Below the pieces are notes generated by a model, which was not told the origin of the DNA, did no database searches, and was given only the letters and a program-made list of their open reading frames with translations. Below, piece by piece: positions 63,116 to 64,000 of a stretch of 64,000 bases of DNA. Position numbers and translations under genes: made by a program. The first letter of the stretch is position 1; each line of letters begins with the position of its first letter. Source of the DNA: Sphingomonas lacusdianchii (GTDB lineage Bacteria > Pseudomonadota > Alphaproteobacteria > Sphingomonadales > Sphingomonadaceae); assembly GCF_022664395.1 (NCBI RefSeq), contig NZ_JAKRET010000003.1, positions 124,001-188,000 on the forward strand. The letters are read 5' to 3'.

Positions 63116-64000
63116 TCAGATGTGCAGCGCGCGACCATAGGCCGCCAGCACCGACTCATGCATCGATTCCGAGATCGTCGGGTGCGCGAACACTGTCTCG
63201 GTCAGTTCCTGCTCGGTCGTCTCCAACTGACGGGCGACGACATAGCCCTGGATCATCTCGGTCACTTCCGCGCCGACCATGTGCGCGCCGAGCAGCTCGC
63301 CGGTCTTGGCATCGAACACCGTCTTCACGAACCCTTCGGCCTCGCCCAGCGCGATCGCCTTGCCGTTGCCGATGAACGGGAACTTGCCGACCTTGACGCT
63401 ATAGCCCGCTTCCTTGGCCTTCGCCTCGGTAAAGCCGACGCTGGCGACCTGTGGCCGGGCATAGGTGCAGCCGGGGATATTGTTCTTGTCCATCGCGTGC
63501 GGATGGATGTCCTTGTTGCCCAGCGCCTTGGCGATGGCTTCGGCGGCGATCACGCCCTCATGGCTCGCCTTGTGCGCCAGCCACGGCGCGCCGGTCACGT
63601 CGCCGATCGCCCAGATGCCGTCGACATTGGTCTTGCCGTAACCGTCGGTCTTGATGTGGCCGCGCTCGGTCTCGATCTTCAGCGCTTCCAGCCCGATATT
63701 CTCGGTGTTCGGCACGATGCCGATCGCGACGATCGCATGGCTGAACTCGGTCGTCTCGACCTTGCCGTCCGGCCCCTTGATCGCGGCCTTCACGCCCGCC
63801 GGGCCGGCTTCCAGCTTTTCGAGGCCCGACTTGGTCTTGATCGTCATGCCCTGCTTGGTCAGCGCCTTGGTCATGAACTCGCTGACCTCGGCGTCCTCGA
63901 CCGGCATGATCCGGTCGAGCATTTCGACGATCGTCACGTCGGCGCCCATGTCGTTGTAGAAGCTGGCGAACTCGACCCCGATCGCGCCCGATCCGATGAC
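63116..64000 (-). CDS. lpdA: Dihydrolipoyl dehydrogenase, N-terminal part cut off
   Basis: E3 component of 2-oxo acid dehydrogenase complexes; reoxidises lipoyl groups with NAD+. The 294 visible residues begin in the NAD domain (VIGSGAIGVEFASFYNDMG) and include IWAIGDVTGAPWLAHKA (FAD contact), GCTYARPQVASVGFTEA, and the C-terminal catalytic His-Glu in FAHPTISESMHESVL. The redox-active disulfide lies outside the window. Stop at 63116. Confidence 0.95.
   Translation of the reverse strand, partial: VIGSGAIGVEFASFYNDMGADVTIVEMLDRIMPVEDAEVSEFMTKALTKQGMTIKTKSGLEKLEAGPAGVKAAIKGPDGKVETTEFSHAIVAIGIVPNTENIGLEALKIETERGHIKTDGYGKTNVDGIWAIGDVTGAPWLAHKASHEGVIAAEAIAKALGNKDIHPHAMDKNNIPGCTYARPQVASVGFTEAKAKEAGYSVKVGKFPFIGNGKAIALGEAEGFVKTVFDAKTGELLGAHMVGAEVTEMIQGYVVARQLETTEQELTETVFAHPTISESMHESVLAAYGRALHI

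Noticed and set aside
1..64000. Mobile elements, prophage, CRISPR or a defence island
   Set aside because: No transposase, integrase, phage, Cas or restriction genes, and no regularly spaced direct repeats were seen.

Overview
This 64 kb window is a GC-rich chromosomal segment of an alphaproteobacterium, most likely a sphingomonad (Sphingomonas or a close relative). The reasons are the gene orders (cobA-DUF2849-cysI-DUF934-cysH; UPF0262 upstream of cdd and dcd), the presence of DUF2336, a very long TonB-dependent receptor beside flavin-dependent halogenase-like genes, and many short inverted-repeat doublets between genes. I see no transposase, integrase, phage gene, CRISPR array, tRNA or rRNA. 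Both ends are cut: cobA at the left, lpdA at the right.

Layout. (1) 1-4557, plus strand: siroheme synthesis and assimilatory sulfate/sulfite reduction. (2) 4774-13459, minus strand: a nine-gene, almost fully translationally coupled operon. It holds an MFS permease, three sugar isomerase/epimerase-type TIM-barrel proteins, a Gfo/Idh/MocA dehydrogenase, a c-type cytochrome, a DUF1080 (3-keto-disaccharide hydrolase family) protein, and the small and large subunits of an FAD/Fe-S sugar dehydrogenase. It reads as a periplasmic 3-keto-glycoside route. (3) 13619-24510: a cupin-like gene, four consecutive flavin-dependent halogenase-family genes (one lacking every catalytic hallmark), and a divergent 1134-residue TonB-dependent receptor. 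(4) 24588-33674: housekeeping genes (dnaB, cdd, dcd, comEC, gltX, gltA), a UPF0262 gene and a lysozyme-fold protein without its catalytic acids. (5) 33941-45143: a compact chemotaxis-type signalling cluster (STAS, CheY, CheA, two CheW, a membrane and a soluble receptor, CheR, CheB and an unknown acidic-tailed protein). (6) 45213-50121: heme oxygenase, then a minus-strand group of TetR regulator, PAS histidine kinase with an altered H-box, DUF2336 protein and a nucleotidyltransferase/membrane fusion. (7) 50131-64000: anmK, tyrS, a DMT permease, recG, sdhE, mfd, a two-gene TadE/TadG unit, a porin and the lpdA end.

How the parts fit. The sulfur genes form a simple pathway: CobA makes the siroheme precursor, CysH reduces activated sulfate, and CysI (with DUF934) reduces sulfite. 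In the sugar operon the dehydrogenase, cytochrome, DUF1080 protein and two TIM-barrel proteins carry export signals or are expected to travel with an exported partner. The Gfo/Idh enzyme, the third TIM-barrel and the MFS permease are cytoplasmic or inner-membrane. This suggests oxidation and cleavage outside, then import and reduction inside. The halogenase-like genes and the TonB receptor share a 360-bp divergent control region with a perfect 14-bp palindrome. The chemotaxis cluster has no flagellar genes near it, so it may control another output.

The best candidates for undescribed biology are the compartmentalised 3-keto-glycoside operon, the halogenase quartet with a dead paralogue next to its receptor, the chemotaxis cluster with a shared receptor tail and an unknown last gene, and the cysI ribosome-binding site buried in an intergenic repeat hairpin. 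All functional statements are from reading the sequence; no search or folding program was run.
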